A stretch of 17,837 bases of DNA from GCA-2725625 sp964574215 (lineage in GTDB: Bacteria > Pseudomonadota > Alphaproteobacteria > Rhodospirillales > UBA2165): positions 1 through 17,837 of the forward strand of contig CAZNLR010000064.1 in NCBI GenBank assembly GCA_964574215.1, in the 5' to 3' direction. The position numbers and the translations under genes are program-made. The notes under the pieces are model-generated. The model worked only from the letters and a program-made list of their open reading frames with translations. It ran no database searches and was not told the DNA's origin. Position 1 is the stretch's first letter; every line of letters starts with the position of its first letter. Positions 1 through 7,397 of this stretch are shown here, one piece after another.

Positions 1-241
1 GGGCGAGGCCGGTATCGACGATATCGTGTGCCGGCAAATGGGTAATGTCCGTGCCGTCCATATAGATCTGGCTGCCTTCGACCACGGGAACCAACCCGGC
101 GATGGCCTGCAGCAGCGTGCTTTTGCCGGCACCATTGGCGCCGAGAATGACGACGATTTCCTCGGGTTCAATTTTAATTGAGACCCCGTCCAGGGCATGG
201 TGTTGGCCGTAAAAAACCGAGAGATTGCGACACTCAAGCAT
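1..241 (-). CDS. livF: ABC transporter ATP-binding protein LivF (partial, N-terminal 80 residues)
   Basis: This is the N-terminal part of the second ATPase of a branched-chain amino-acid type importer; the gene continues off the left edge. The ATG at 241 opens a frame reading MLECRNLSVFYGQHHALDGV, followed by a Walker A motif GANGAGKST at about residues 34-42. In this family LivF pairs with LivG in the cytoplasm to power LivH/LivM. The start overlaps the 3' end of livG by 8 bases (ATGCTTGA), which suggests translational coupling. The assignment rests on the Walker A motif, the LivF-like N-terminus and its position as last gene in K-H-M-G-F order. The signature and Walker B motifs lie outside the window. 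Confidence 0.9.
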   Translation of the reverse strand, partial: MLECRNLSVFYGQHHALDGVSIKIEPEEIVVILGANGAGKSTLLQAIAGLVPVVEGSQIYMDGTDITHLPAHDIVDTGLA

Positions 242-968
242 GGTCATCTCCCAAATAGGCGCGGACGACATCTTGGTCCGCCAACACTTCCTGCGGTGTT
301 CCTTCAGCGATTTTAACGCCACTGTTCATGACGACGCAACGGTCGCAAAGGCTGCGGATGGCATCCATTACATGTTCGACGACGATGATGGTGCGGCCCT
401 CGGACCGTAATTCATTGATCAGGTCTATACCGATTTGAAGTTCCGACGGATTTAGGCCCGCCAGCCATTCGTCTAATAGGATTAGTCTGGGATCGGAAAT
501 CAAGGCCCGCGCCAGCTCCAACCGTTTCTGGTCAATATAGGTCAAAACCGAAATGGGCCGGTTCTCGGCGCCGCTTAAACCGACCTTCTGCAGCAAGGTG
601 ATGGCATGGGATTCCAGTTCCGACCCCCAGAACTTGCGATGGCCGAAGACTCCACCCGCCGCCACATTTTCCAACGCTGTCATAGAAGGCAGCATGCGCA
701 CGAGCTGGAAGGTGCGGGCGACGCCGTGCCTGGCGATGGTATTCGCGGATTGTCCGGAGATATTGTGCCCGAACAGTCGGATTTGTCCCGAACTTGGCTT
801 CAAGGCGCCGGAAATCAAATTCATCATCGTGGTCTTACCGGATCCGTTGGGCCCGATAAGGCCAAGCACTTCGTGTTCGGTGATATCGAACGACATCTGA
901 TTGACGGCGATTAATCCACCGAAATTCTTCGTGGCGTTCTGGACGTTCAGGGCGGCAATTCCGGTCAT
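234..968 (-). CDS. livG: ABC transporter ATP-binding protein LivG
   Basis: A 244-residue ABC ATPase, the usual LivG length, predicted to energise uptake through LivH/LivM. Visible motifs are Walker A GPNGSGKTT (39-47), Q-loop Gln88 in RTFQLVRMLP, Walker B LILLDE (162-167) and the switch histidine in VVEHVM (His199). Two positions differ from the usual consensus. The signature reads LTYID (142-146), where LivG proteins usually have a Gly such as LPYGQ or LSYGD, and the residue after the Walker B Glu is Trp (DEWLAGLNP) rather than Pro. The frame is intact and all other motifs are present, so this looks like a subfamily variant rather than decay. It starts 3 bp after the livM stop codon and overlaps livF, so it sits inside the liv operon. 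Confidence 0.93.
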   Translation of the reverse strand: MTGIAALNVQNATKNFGGLIAVNQMSFDITEHEVLGLIGPNGSGKTTMMNLISGALKPSSGQIRLFGHNISGQSANTIARHGVARTFQLVRMLPSMTALENVAAGGVFGHRKFWGSELESHAITLLQKVGLSGAENRPISVLTYIDQKRLELARALISDPRLILLDEWLAGLNPSELQIGIDLINELRSEGRTIIVVEHVMDAIRSLCDRCVVMNSGVKIAEGTPQEVLADQDVVRAYLGDDHA

Positions 969-971
969 GCT

Positions 972-1898
972 TCAGACGCCTCCCCGTTTGCGGATTGCAT
1001 ATTTTTCAACCAGGCCGACGAAACCGTTGGGGATGGCGTAGACGACCAGCAGGAAACAAATCCCCAGCAATAGGGTCGTCTGATTGGGAAATTTCGCCGT
1101 CAGCAAATCCCACAACAGCATAAAGGGAATGACTCCGATAAGAGGCCCCCACAACCTTTGAGCGCCGCCCAGCAGCGCCATGATAACGACCAGGAATGAC
1201 AGCATGGGGCTGAAGGCGATATTGGATTCGATATAACTCAACCGGGGTGCCAACAGGGCGCCTGTGATGGTCGCCACGGTCCCGGAAACCACGAACAGAA
1301 TGATTTTGGCATAGGCCGTATTGATGCCGCTATGCACGGCAACCACTTCATCGTTACCGATGATCCTGAGGGCGAAACCCAGCCGGGAGCGGTTGATCCA
1401 CCAACCCAGCACATAGACGATGGCGCCGAGGGTTAGGAGTTCCCAGTAAATAATCGGTTCCGTTATGTCGGTGAGAACGTAGAGGCCGCTGCTGGACCCC
1501 ATGGTCGTCTGCACCCAGGTGACAAGCTGCCGGATAAATTCCGCCAGTCCGAGGGTGAAGATCACGAAATACACGCCCGACAGGCGGAGCGTCGCCAGCC
1601 CCACGAAGGCGGCTAATACCGCGCCAAGTATGCCCGCTATAATGACCAGAACGGGATAGGGTAATATCTCGATGCCGCCGCCCACAACGAACATGCCGAT
1701 GCCATAGAAGGCACCCGTGGCCAACGAAATGTAATGTGTCGGCCCCGAAAACAGCGCCCAACTGGTCGACAGCACCATATAGGTGGCGATGGAAACCCCA
1801 ATGGAAAGCCAATAGCCGGAACCACCCAGCGGGATCAGCGCCGCCAGTGCAAATAGGACGATTGCGATAATTAAATTGCGGAATTCTTTCTGGGTCAT
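972..1898 (-). CDS. livM: Branched-chain amino-acid type ABC transporter permease LivM
   Basis: A 308-residue polytopic inner-membrane protein with about ten hydrophobic segments by eye and a short charged C-terminus (EKYAIRKRGGV). The conserved LivM-type stretch is present: a Gly-rich loop, GVYFVIFTLGLAEFIRQ near residues 108-124, then IGNDEVVAVHSGIN near 180-193. That region contacts the ATPase in this family. It forms the permease pair with LivH. Its ATG shares the sequence ATGA with the livH stop codon (4-bp overlap), typical of coupled translation. Substrate cannot be read from the sequence: the family carries amino acids, amides, urea and aromatic or short organic acids. Confidence 0.93.
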   Translation of the reverse strand: MTQKEFRNLIIAIVLFALAALIPLGGSGYWLSIGVSIATYMVLSTSWALFSGPTHYISLATGAFYGIGMFVVGGGIEILPYPVLVIIAGILGAVLAAFVGLATLRLSGVYFVIFTLGLAEFIRQLVTWVQTTMGSSSGLYVLTDITEPIIYWELLTLGAIVYVLGWWINRSRLGFALRIIGNDEVVAVHSGINTAYAKIILFVVSGTVATITGALLAPRLSYIESNIAFSPMLSFLVVIMALLGGAQRLWGPLIGVIPFMLLWDLLTAKFPNQTTLLLGICFLLVVYAIPNGFVGLVEKYAIRKRGGV

Positions 1899-2761
1899 GA
1901 CGCCTGGTTCCCGAACAGCCCCTGGGGCCTGAATAACAGGACCAGGATGAAAAGCAGGAAGGCGGCAGCCAAAGTCAGGCCGGGATCGATCAGGCTGGCG
2001 ACAGCCGTTTCCGCCAGTCCCAAAATGAAGGCGGCGACAATGGCACCTTTGATTTCCTTTACCCCACCCAGAATCACGATGATCAGGGCCTTCATGGTGA
2101 AAAGGACACCAATAGAAGCGTCAAAGGTCATGAACATGCTGATGAGTGCACCGCCGGCGGCGGTGACGGCGCCGCCCAGGGAAAAAGCCAATGCCGACGC
2201 GCTGTCCACATTGATACCGACGAGGTTCGACGACCGGGGGTTGACCGACACGGCTCTCAGTTTCAAGCCGGAGCGGGTCTTGTTCAGCCAGAAATACAAA
2301 CCTGCCGCCAATACCGCCGCACCGAGAAAGGCGGCGATTCGGTTCAGGCCATAAGGCTCGTTGAAAATCTCATAAGGAATTTCCAGATATTCGTAATTGA
2401 AGTATTCGCCGCCGAAAATGGCGTGCATTAATCCGATAAAAATAAAGCTGAGGCCAAAAGTTGACAGGATACTGTCCACCTCTAAATGGCCCTGGGTTTT
2501 GGACCTTTTAACCAAAGGCTGCAGAAGGTAACGGTAAATTAGCCAGTTGATGACGTAGCCGAGTGGCGCCACGATGATGATCGACAGGATCGGGCTCAAT
2601 TGGGCGCCGGTGAACAGCCATAAGGCGGCGAACGATCCGGCGATCAACACCTCGCCATTGGCCAGATTCATGATCCGGGCAACGCCATACTGAAGCTGAA
2701 GGCCCATCGCGATCAACGCGTAGGTGCCGCCGAGCAATATGCCACCGACTATGATATCCAT
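1895..2761 (-). CDS. livH: Branched-chain amino-acid type ABC transporter permease LivH
   Basis: A roughly 288-residue integral membrane permease with about eight hydrophobic segments. It begins MDIIVGGILLGGTYALIAMG, the typical LivH N-terminus, with the conserved GVARIMNLANGE stretch soon after. The C-terminus LLFRPQGLFGN is also typical (LivH/LivM proteins end in RPQGLFG). I chose the ATG at 2761: the frame also allows a TTG at 2767, but a weak GGA ribosome-binding site lies about 9 bases before the ATG and family members begin near MDxIVGG. The gene lies 63 bp downstream of livK with a strong stem-loop between them, and overlaps livM by 4 bp. Confidence 0.92.
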   Translation of the reverse strand: MDIIVGGILLGGTYALIAMGLQLQYGVARIMNLANGEVLIAGSFAALWLFTGAQLSPILSIIIVAPLGYVINWLIYRYLLQPLVKRSKTQGHLEVDSILSTFGLSFIFIGLMHAIFGGEYFNYEYLEIPYEIFNEPYGLNRIAAFLGAAVLAAGLYFWLNKTRSGLKLRAVSVNPRSSNLVGINVDSASALAFSLGGAVTAAGGALISMFMTFDASIGVLFTMKALIIVILGGVKEIKGAIVAAFILGLAETAVASLIDPGLTLAAAFLLFILVLLFRPQGLFGNQAS

Positions 2762-2782
2762 CGTCAACTATCCGAAACATAT

Positions 2783-2810
2783 CCCGGCGCGGCACGTTGG
2801 CCGCGCCGGG
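2783..2810 (-). terminator. Intercistronic stem-loop between livK and livH
   Basis: A perfect 11-bp inverted repeat, CCCGGCGCGGC (2783-2793) and GCCGCGCCGGG (2800-2810), with a 6-base loop. It lies 14 bp past the livK stop and 21 bp before the livH ATG. There is no T-run after it on the minus strand, so a full Rho-independent terminator is unlikely. In binding-protein operons such hairpins usually stabilise the upstream binding-protein message or attenuate read-through, so that binding protein exceeds permease. That role is inferred. Confidence 0.75.
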
Positions 2811-2824
2811 AGTAGCGGATTTGC

Positions 2825-4027
2825 TTACCAGTTGGGTTTGTCGATAACGGGTTTGGCTCCAGGGCGTCCCTCAGAGGAGACACCATAGAATTTTCCACCC
2901 TGCCATTGGCCGACCGTCCAGTACCGGTTGCTGTTCTGGTTGTCGTACTTGACCGGACCGATAACCGTTTTGAACTCATTGTTCTTGATATAATCGGTCA
3001 CGGCCTTGCGGTCTTTGCTGCCGACGCCTTCAATGGCCTGTTCCAGGATTTGGAAGCTGGCGTAGGTAACGGCGCTCGCCCAGAAGTCGGCGGGTTTACC
3101 GGTTACTTCCTTATGACGTTTGAAATAGGCCTGCATTTCCGCCGTATCGGGATTGATGCCGCCCGCGCCCAAAATACCTTCAGCGGCGCCCTTGAACTTT
3201 CCTTTAAATTGGGGGAAAGCGGTCGCCACCGCTGTGTAATAGGCTTTGACGTTCAGTTTGTTGATCTTGGCCTGAGCCGTCAGACCGAAGGTGTCGGGCG
3301 GGTAGGACCAGGCAACGAAAGCATCCGGATTGGAGGCCTTGGCACCCTTGATCACCGGCGACAGGTCTTTGGCGCCTAAGGGATAGGACTTGTCGTAGAC
3401 GATTTCGAAACCCGCCTGTTTGAATGCCGGCCGGGCCGTCGCCGCCAGTTCGATGCCGAAAGCATCGGCCACGTTCACCATGGCGACACGCTTACCAATT
3501 TTTCCGGCGCTTCTCATATCCTTCAGGATATTAATGACGGAATTGGTGAACGTCGTCGTCGATCCCAGCATGAAGAAAATATTGGAATAACGTTTCGTTA
3601 GCGCAGGGATCTTGTCGGTGATCGCTGAAACGGCCAATTGCGGGTAGCCCAGCTTGTTGAAGATCGGCGCCGTGGCGATGTTAAATCCAGTGCCATAGGG
3701 CGCCAGAATGAAGTCCACTTTGTCCTGGGTTGCCAATCGATTGATGTTTTTGATGGCTTCACCCGGGTTGGTCCGGTCATCATATTCGATCAATTCAACT
3801 TTTGCCCGGCCGCTTTTCAGTTTTATGCCGCCGCGGGAATTGACGTCATGGACCCACAATTTGATGTTCGGCCACTGGGTAATGGCCGCACCGCCGGCTA
3901 ATGGGCCGGTCTTGGGCGCGGAAGCGCCGATCTTGATGGTTTCGGAACGAAGATCCGTACCAAACATGGTCACGGCGCCAATCGCCGCGACGGCTACGAG
4001 TAACTTACTGGTTTTGGTTCTTAACAT
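2825..4027 (-). CDS. livK: Periplasmic substrate-binding protein of the liv-type ABC transporter
   Basis: A 400-residue Leu/Ile/Val-type (Peripla_BP_6) solute-binding protein. The N-terminus is a signal peptide: basic region (Arg3, Lys5, Lys8), hydrophobic core LLVAVAAIGAVTMFG, then DLRSE, with the mature part starting near TIKIGASAPKTGPLAGGAA, the typical first strand and ligand loop of the family. It would capture ligand in the periplasm for LivHMGF. The ATG at 4027 is preceded by GGGAG about 9 bases upstream. It is the first liv gene and starts 64 bp after the aldehyde dehydrogenase stop, so it may be co-transcribed with that gene or use a promoter in the AT-rich spacer. Ligand is unknown; aromatic or short-chain acids are as plausible as amino acids given the neighbour. 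Confidence 0.92.
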   Translation of the reverse strand: MLRTKTSKLLVAVAAIGAVTMFGTDLRSETIKIGASAPKTGPLAGGAAITQWPNIKLWVHDVNSRGGIKLKSGRAKVELIEYDDRTNPGEAIKNINRLATQDKVDFILAPYGTGFNIATAPIFNKLGYPQLAVSAITDKIPALTKRYSNIFFMLGSTTTFTNSVINILKDMRSAGKIGKRVAMVNVADAFGIELAATARPAFKQAGFEIVYDKSYPLGAKDLSPVIKGAKASNPDAFVAWSYPPDTFGLTAQAKINKLNVKAYYTAVATAFPQFKGKFKGAAEGILGAGGINPDTAEMQAYFKRHKEVTGKPADFWASAVTYASFQILEQAIEGVGSKDRKAVTDYIKNNEFKTVIGPVKYDNQNSNRYWTVGQWQGGKFYGVSSEGRPGAKPVIDKPNW

Positions 4028-4091
4028 TTGTTTATTCTCCCTTTTTTTAGATGACGTGAATTTAAATTTTTTATTTTTTCAGTCCCATTTC

Positions 4092-5579
4092 TCAGAATGG
4101 GTAAACGAGATCCTCCTGTCGGATGGTCATCCATTTCAATTCGGTCATTTCCTCCATGGAATGCTGGCCGCCTTCACGGCCGATGCCACTCATCTTGGTA
4201 CCGCCGAAAGGCACCACCGGTTCGTCCATGATGGTTGGGCCGTTAATATGAACCATGCCGGCGTCAATTTCCTGAACCATGCGGTGCGCCCGCTTCAGAT
4301 CATTGGTCAAAACGGCCGCACTCAACCCGTACGAGGTTTCATTGGCGAGCCGTATGGCTTCCTCATCGTCGTCGAATGGAATAACGAGCGTCACGGGGCC
4401 GAAGCATTCTTCGTCATAAATGGTCATGTCCGGCGTGACATCGGTTAGTATTGTCGGATGAAAGAAATTGCCGTCACTTTCGCCGCCGGTCAGCTTGCAG
4501 GCGCCTTTGTCGACGGCTTCGTCGATAAAATCGTGCATGACGTCGACTTGACTGCGGCGAATTAGAGGTCCGATGACGTTGTTCTTGTCCCGAGGATTGC
4601 CGATCTTCAGCGACTTCGCCTTGCGTACCAGCCCAGCGACAAAGTCTTCGTAGAGATTGCGATGCACCAAAACGCGCGAACTTGCCATGCAAATTTGTCC
4701 CTGATGGGTAAAGACGCCGAACGCCGCCGTGTTGACGGCATATTCCAAGTCGGCGTCCTCGAAAACGAGCAACGGATTTTTACCGCCCAGCTCCAAGGTA
4801 AACTTTTTCAGATGGCGCGCCGCCCGCGTCGCCAATAACCGGCCGACCCGTGTGGATCCCGTAAAGGCGAGATATTTGACCCGCGGATCGCTGGTAACGA
4901 TTTCCCCAATGGCCGAAGCCGAGCCTGGCACCACATTGACCACACCCGGCGGCACCCCTGCTTCTTCAAGAACTTCCGCCAAAAATAGGCCGCTGATTGG
5001 CGTTTCGTCGGCGGGTTTGAAAATGACCGTATTGCCGGCCGCCAAAGCGAACGCAATTTTTTTCATGGCGATCAGCATGGGAAAGTTGAAGGGGCCGATG
5101 GTGGCGACAATACCGAGCGGCCGCCGGAAACTAAAGGAAAGTAATCCCGGCGTTTCCGAGGGCATGGTCTGACCAAAAATTCGTCGGCATTCGCCGGCAG
5201 CACCTTGCAGCATTTCGACAGTATAACCGAGTTCAAAATTGGCTTTGATAAATGTTGAACCAGCTTCGCGGCAAAGAATATCAAATACGTCGTCAGCCCG
5301 GGCTTCAAATATTTGTGCCGCCCGCATCAATATCTGCTCGCGCTCACTGGGTATGGTTTTTGACCAGGTCCGGAAGGCACGATCGGCAGCGTCCAGGGCG
5401 CGGTGGACGTCATCGTCGCTGGCTTGCTGGGCGATGGCAAATATCTCTCCGGTGGCGGGATTTTCGACGTCAATGATTTCGCCGGTGGAAGAAACAACCC
5501 ATTCACCGTCAATGAACAAACGACCGCTCAAAGCGCCGCTTTTACCATCGACATTGCTAATTTTTGAATCAGCAAACAC
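4092..5579 (-). CDS. NAD(P)-dependent aldehyde dehydrogenase, benzaldehyde/vanillin dehydrogenase type
   Basis: A 495-residue ALDH-superfamily enzyme of normal length that oxidises an aldehyde to the carboxylate using NAD(P)+. All core motifs are visible: oxyanion Asn164 in GPFNFP, Lys188 in FKPAD, the cofactor loop FTGSTRVG (239-246), general base Glu263 in LELGGK, and catalytic Cys297 in HQGQICMASSR. The HQGQICM context is typical of aromatic aldehyde dehydrogenases (benzaldehyde, salicylaldehyde, vanillin), so an aromatic substrate is favoured but not proved. The start is a GTG at 5579 with a strong GGGAGAG ribosome-binding site just upstream; no in-frame ATG fits as well. It lies between an Rrf2 regulator upstream and livK downstream on the same strand, suggesting a regulated uptake/oxidation unit. 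Confidence 0.93.
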   Translation of the reverse strand: MFADSKISNVDGKSGALSGRLFIDGEWVVSSTGEIIDVENPATGEIFAIAQQASDDDVHRALDAADRAFRTWSKTIPSEREQILMRAAQIFEARADDVFDILCREAGSTFIKANFELGYTVEMLQGAAGECRRIFGQTMPSETPGLLSFSFRRPLGIVATIGPFNFPMLIAMKKIAFALAAGNTVIFKPADETPISGLFLAEVLEEAGVPPGVVNVVPGSASAIGEIVTSDPRVKYLAFTGSTRVGRLLATRAARHLKKFTLELGGKNPLLVFEDADLEYAVNTAAFGVFTHQGQICMASSRVLVHRNLYEDFVAGLVRKAKSLKIGNPRDKNNVIGPLIRRSQVDVMHDFIDEAVDKGACKLTGGESDGNFFHPTILTDVTPDMTIYDEECFGPVTLVIPFDDDEEAIRLANETSYGLSAAVLTNDLKRAHRMVQEIDAGMVHINGPTIMDEPVVPFGGTKMSGIGREGGQHSMEEMTELKWMTIRQEDLVYPF

Positions 5580-5634
5580 GTGACTCTCCCTGCGAGAAAT
5601 CTATTTTTATTGTTTGTACCTTAATGATGCTCTG

Positions 5635-5663
5635 TATCTAAATCAAGTACAATATATCTAAAT
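5635..5663. promoter_or_regulatory. Direct repeat upstream of the aldehyde dehydrogenase
   Basis: Two exact copies of TATCTAAAT (5635-5643 and 5655-5663) spaced exactly 20 bp start to start, about two helical turns, in the 113-bp spacer between the Rrf2 gene and the aldehyde dehydrogenase. The spacing and promoter-proximal place make a regulator-binding site plausible. Which protein binds, if any, is unknown. Confidence 0.35.
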
Positions 5664-5692
5664 TGGCCTTTTTTACTAGATCGACCCGCGTT

Positions 5693-6202
5693 TCAGGAAT
5701 TTCCTATCTGATCAAACTGGAATATTTCTGCCAGTTTACTTTTGTAATTGGGCGAGGACATGCGTCGCCGCGCTTCGGTTACCACGTCGGCGATCGTTGC
5801 TAGGCTCAATTCATCTTCTATGGCCTGTTCGACACTGACAAAGATGTCTTTCAAAACTCCGTGAATCAGCACGCTTTCCGGTTTTTCGTCTCCCGGCAAT
5901 TCATACATGCTGAGGCAAGAAAATTCACCAAAACCCTTGTTTTCCTTAGGGGATTGTACAGCCTGAAATACTTCGAAAAGAGTAATCTGCTCAACCGATT
6001 TCAGCAACCGGTTGCCGCCGACCCCGGGTTCGCCTTTGATAAGATTGGCTTTACCCAGCATGCTAGTGACACGCCGGATAAAAGCCGAGTTGGTGCCAAT
6101 ACCGGCAGCCAAATCATCGGATGTATTACGTTTCTTTTTATGGATTTCGAGTATGGCGAGAATATGCACCGCCACAGCAAACCGCGTCATCCTTTTCGCC
6201 AT
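5693..6202 (-). CDS. Rrf2-family transcriptional regulator
   Basis: A 169-residue protein with an N-terminal winged helix-turn-helix of the Rrf2 family: MTRFAVAVHILAILEIH, then a recognition region TSDDLAAGIGTNSAFIRRVTSMLGKANLI (about 27-55), and the wing GVGGNRLLKSVEQITLFEVFQAV. The pattern resembles YwnA-type Rrf2 proteins. Only one Cys (Cys96, in FSCLSMY) is seen where IscR-type members carry three, so an Fe-S cluster is unlikely and a thiol or ligand sensor is possible. ATG at 6202 is preceded by GGTGA; an in-frame ATG at 6190 (residue 5) is a second option. It lies 113 bp upstream of the aldehyde dehydrogenase on the same strand, so local control of that gene is the simplest inference. 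Confidence 0.88.
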   Translation of the reverse strand: MAKRMTRFAVAVHILAILEIHKKKRNTSDDLAAGIGTNSAFIRRVTSMLGKANLIKGEPGVGGNRLLKSVEQITLFEVFQAVQSPKENKGFGEFSCLSMYELPGDEKPESVLIHGVLKDIFVSVEQAIEDELSLATIADVVTEARRRMSSPNYKSKLAEIFQFDQIGNS

Positions 6203-6278
6203 AATTCACCCCATAGTAATCAATTAAGTTACATCTTTGAAGTTGAAGAATAGGGTAGTCATCGTCAAATTGGAAGTG

Positions 6279-6303
6279 GATTAGTTATTTTCTAATCGAA
6301 AAT
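6279..6303. promoter_or_regulatory. Overlapping palindromes upstream of the Rrf2 gene
   Basis: Two nested inverted repeats: GATTAG (6279-6284) with CTAATC (6292-6297), and the 17-bp palindrome ATTTTCTAATCGAAAAT (6287-6303, 6-bp arms, 5-bp centre). They lie about 75-100 bp upstream of the Rrf2 start, where an autoregulatory operator or promoter would be expected. Function is inferred from symmetry and place only. Confidence 0.35.
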
Positions 6304-6321
6304 AAAATACAATTCGATCGG

Positions 6322-6439
6322 TTTCTGCTTTTGGCTATGAGCGGACCCATCGGATAATTGTTGAGAGAGTCTGCTTCGCGCTTAAAGCAGACTTAGTATA
6401 GATTGTGAAATAAGGTCCGCGTTTAGCCGCAGGCAGACA
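6322..6439. repeat. Cluster of three related degenerate palindromic repeats
   Basis: Three copies of one degenerate element lie within 118 bp of non-coding DNA. Copy 1 (6322-6348, plus strand) runs TTTCTGC...GGCTA...GCGGACC. Copy 3 (6413-6439, minus strand) runs TGTCTGC...GGCTA...GCGGACC, matching copy 1 at 19 of 27 positions by hand count. Copy 2 (6368-6393) is a hairpin with perfect 9-bp arms AGTCTGCTT and AAGCAGACT around an 8-base loop. A half copy, AATGTCCGCTTTGG, is at 7075-7088. The pattern resembles REP/BIME-like intergenic repeats. Copy 2 could also act as a transcript end for the gene ending at 6486, but no T-run follows. Confidence 0.5.
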
Positions 6440-6485
6440 TTGCAATATCGTATTTTGGAGATGCCTATTGCTAACTCGAACCGGC

Positions 6486-6917
6486 CTAGTTTACTGATCG
6501 ATATGGATAAGAAACTTCATACCCATCAGGTATCTCAAGCCATTTCATGGCATTCTCGATACTTCGAAACGGTCTTCGATCAAACACCAGTTCATTAAGT
6601 CGTTTTACCACACACCATTGGTGGACTATTTTAAAATCTCGTGGATTACTAATTATCCAGGCAACCTTCCTTTCTGTTCCGAGGTTGGTATAAACGCTAG
6701 GCATCACCGTACTTGAGAAATATCGATATAATTCATAATCATATTCAGACGGGAGCGTCGGCGAAGATACATCCCGAAGAAGATTTATGCCCGGAATATA
6801 TTCATCGTGAGAAAGAAGGGCATTTAATTGATTGGCTGCATCAGTTACTTCAAAGGTACCGAAATGTTGGGCGAGAACGCAGTTTACTGTCTTATCAATA
6901 TTGAAACGGTAGGCCAT
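6486..6917 (-). CDS. Hypothetical protein, possibly SpoIIAA/STAS-like fold
   Basis: A 143-residue soluble protein with no signal peptide or membrane segment. The layout resembles SpoIIAA-like (STAS-related) small proteins common in alphaproteobacteria: an N-terminal strand MAYRFNIDKTVNCVLAQHFG, an acidic turn with NLLRDVSSPT after about 45 residues, a central strand KVAWIISNPRDFKIVHQW, and a C-terminal helix FRSIENAMKWLEIPDGY, where this family often has a DLxxALxWL helix. I recognise no catalytic motif. The ATG at 6917 has no clear ribosome-binding site, but a 16-bp perfect palindrome ends 10 bp upstream. It is flanked by non-coding DNA on both sides, so it is probably monocistronic. The coding call is fairly safe; the fold assignment is tentative. 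Confidence 0.65.
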   Translation of the reverse strand: MAYRFNIDKTVNCVLAQHFGTFEVTDAANQLNALLSHDEYIPGINLLRDVSSPTLPSEYDYELYRYFSSTVMPSVYTNLGTERKVAWIISNPRDFKIVHQWCVVKRLNELVFDRRPFRSIENAMKWLEIPDGYEVSYPYRSVN

Positions 6918-6926
6918 TTGGTTAAC

Positions 6927-6942
6927 TTATTAACGTTAATAA
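6927..6942. promoter_or_regulatory. Perfect 16-bp palindrome just upstream of the hypothetical gene
   Basis: TTATTAACGTTAATAA is a perfect palindrome with no spacer, 9 bp before the ATG at 6917, where the ribosome-binding site or transcript start would lie. Its symmetry and position fit an operator for a dimeric regulator. No regulator gene is next to it, so the binding protein is unknown. Confidence 0.4.
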
Positions 6943-7397
6943 TAGTTGGCAGTAAATTCTACTTAAGATTGATAATACTTGAATATGTATATTGTCATGT
7001 AACATGGCTTACGGACTGGGAATAGGTAAATTCGCCGTGTCGCATTCGCAAGCTTAGGAATTACAGGTACGCCTAATGTCCGCTTTGGTTCGATACTGTT
7101 GACAAAGTATTTTTAGGTGCTGTTCGCGCAATATTGAATCAAGAAGGCAGCATATTGAGAAACAATGATTCAAAACCGCAATTAATTGGGTCTTATATTG
7201 CGCCGAGACTTCATTGCCCCGACTTTATCATCAGTATCGGATGCTTGCAGACATCTAACTTCTACCTCCAGAACGTCTGCTAACGTTGGTAAAGCAGAAG
7301 CTAATTCGACACATAATCTAAGCGCAACTAACGCCGGTTGCGAGCCCCCGCAATTTATTGTAACCCAGTTAAATTAATGTTTTAGAAGGGTTTTTGT

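Noticed and set aside
4084..4101. Small hairpin CCCATT/AATGGG next to a T/A-rich run at the end of the aldehyde dehydrogenase, as a terminator
   Set aside because: On the minus strand, where the gene is read, the stem is followed by A-rich rather than T-rich sequence, and the stem is only 6 bp and overlaps the stop codon.
2508..4448. Long opposite-strand and alternate-frame ORFs over liv and aldehyde dehydrogenase genes
   Set aside because: They lie within well-supported genes, have no family features, and reflect GC-biased third positions.
7099..7126. TTGACA at 7099-7104 as a sigma-70 promoter
   Set aside because: No acceptable -10 box at 16-18 bp spacing and no confident gene placed to use it.
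7077..7280. Open frame on the plus strand reading FDTVDKVFLGAVRAIL..., possible gene remnant
   Set aside because: It has no ATG/GTG start with a ribosome-binding site and matches no family I recognise; chance opening is adequate.
7186..7377. 63-codon TTG-start frame on the plus strand
   Set aside because: No ribosome-binding site, no recognisable family, and low-complexity Ser/Thr/Asn-rich composition expected from AT-rich non-coding DNA.
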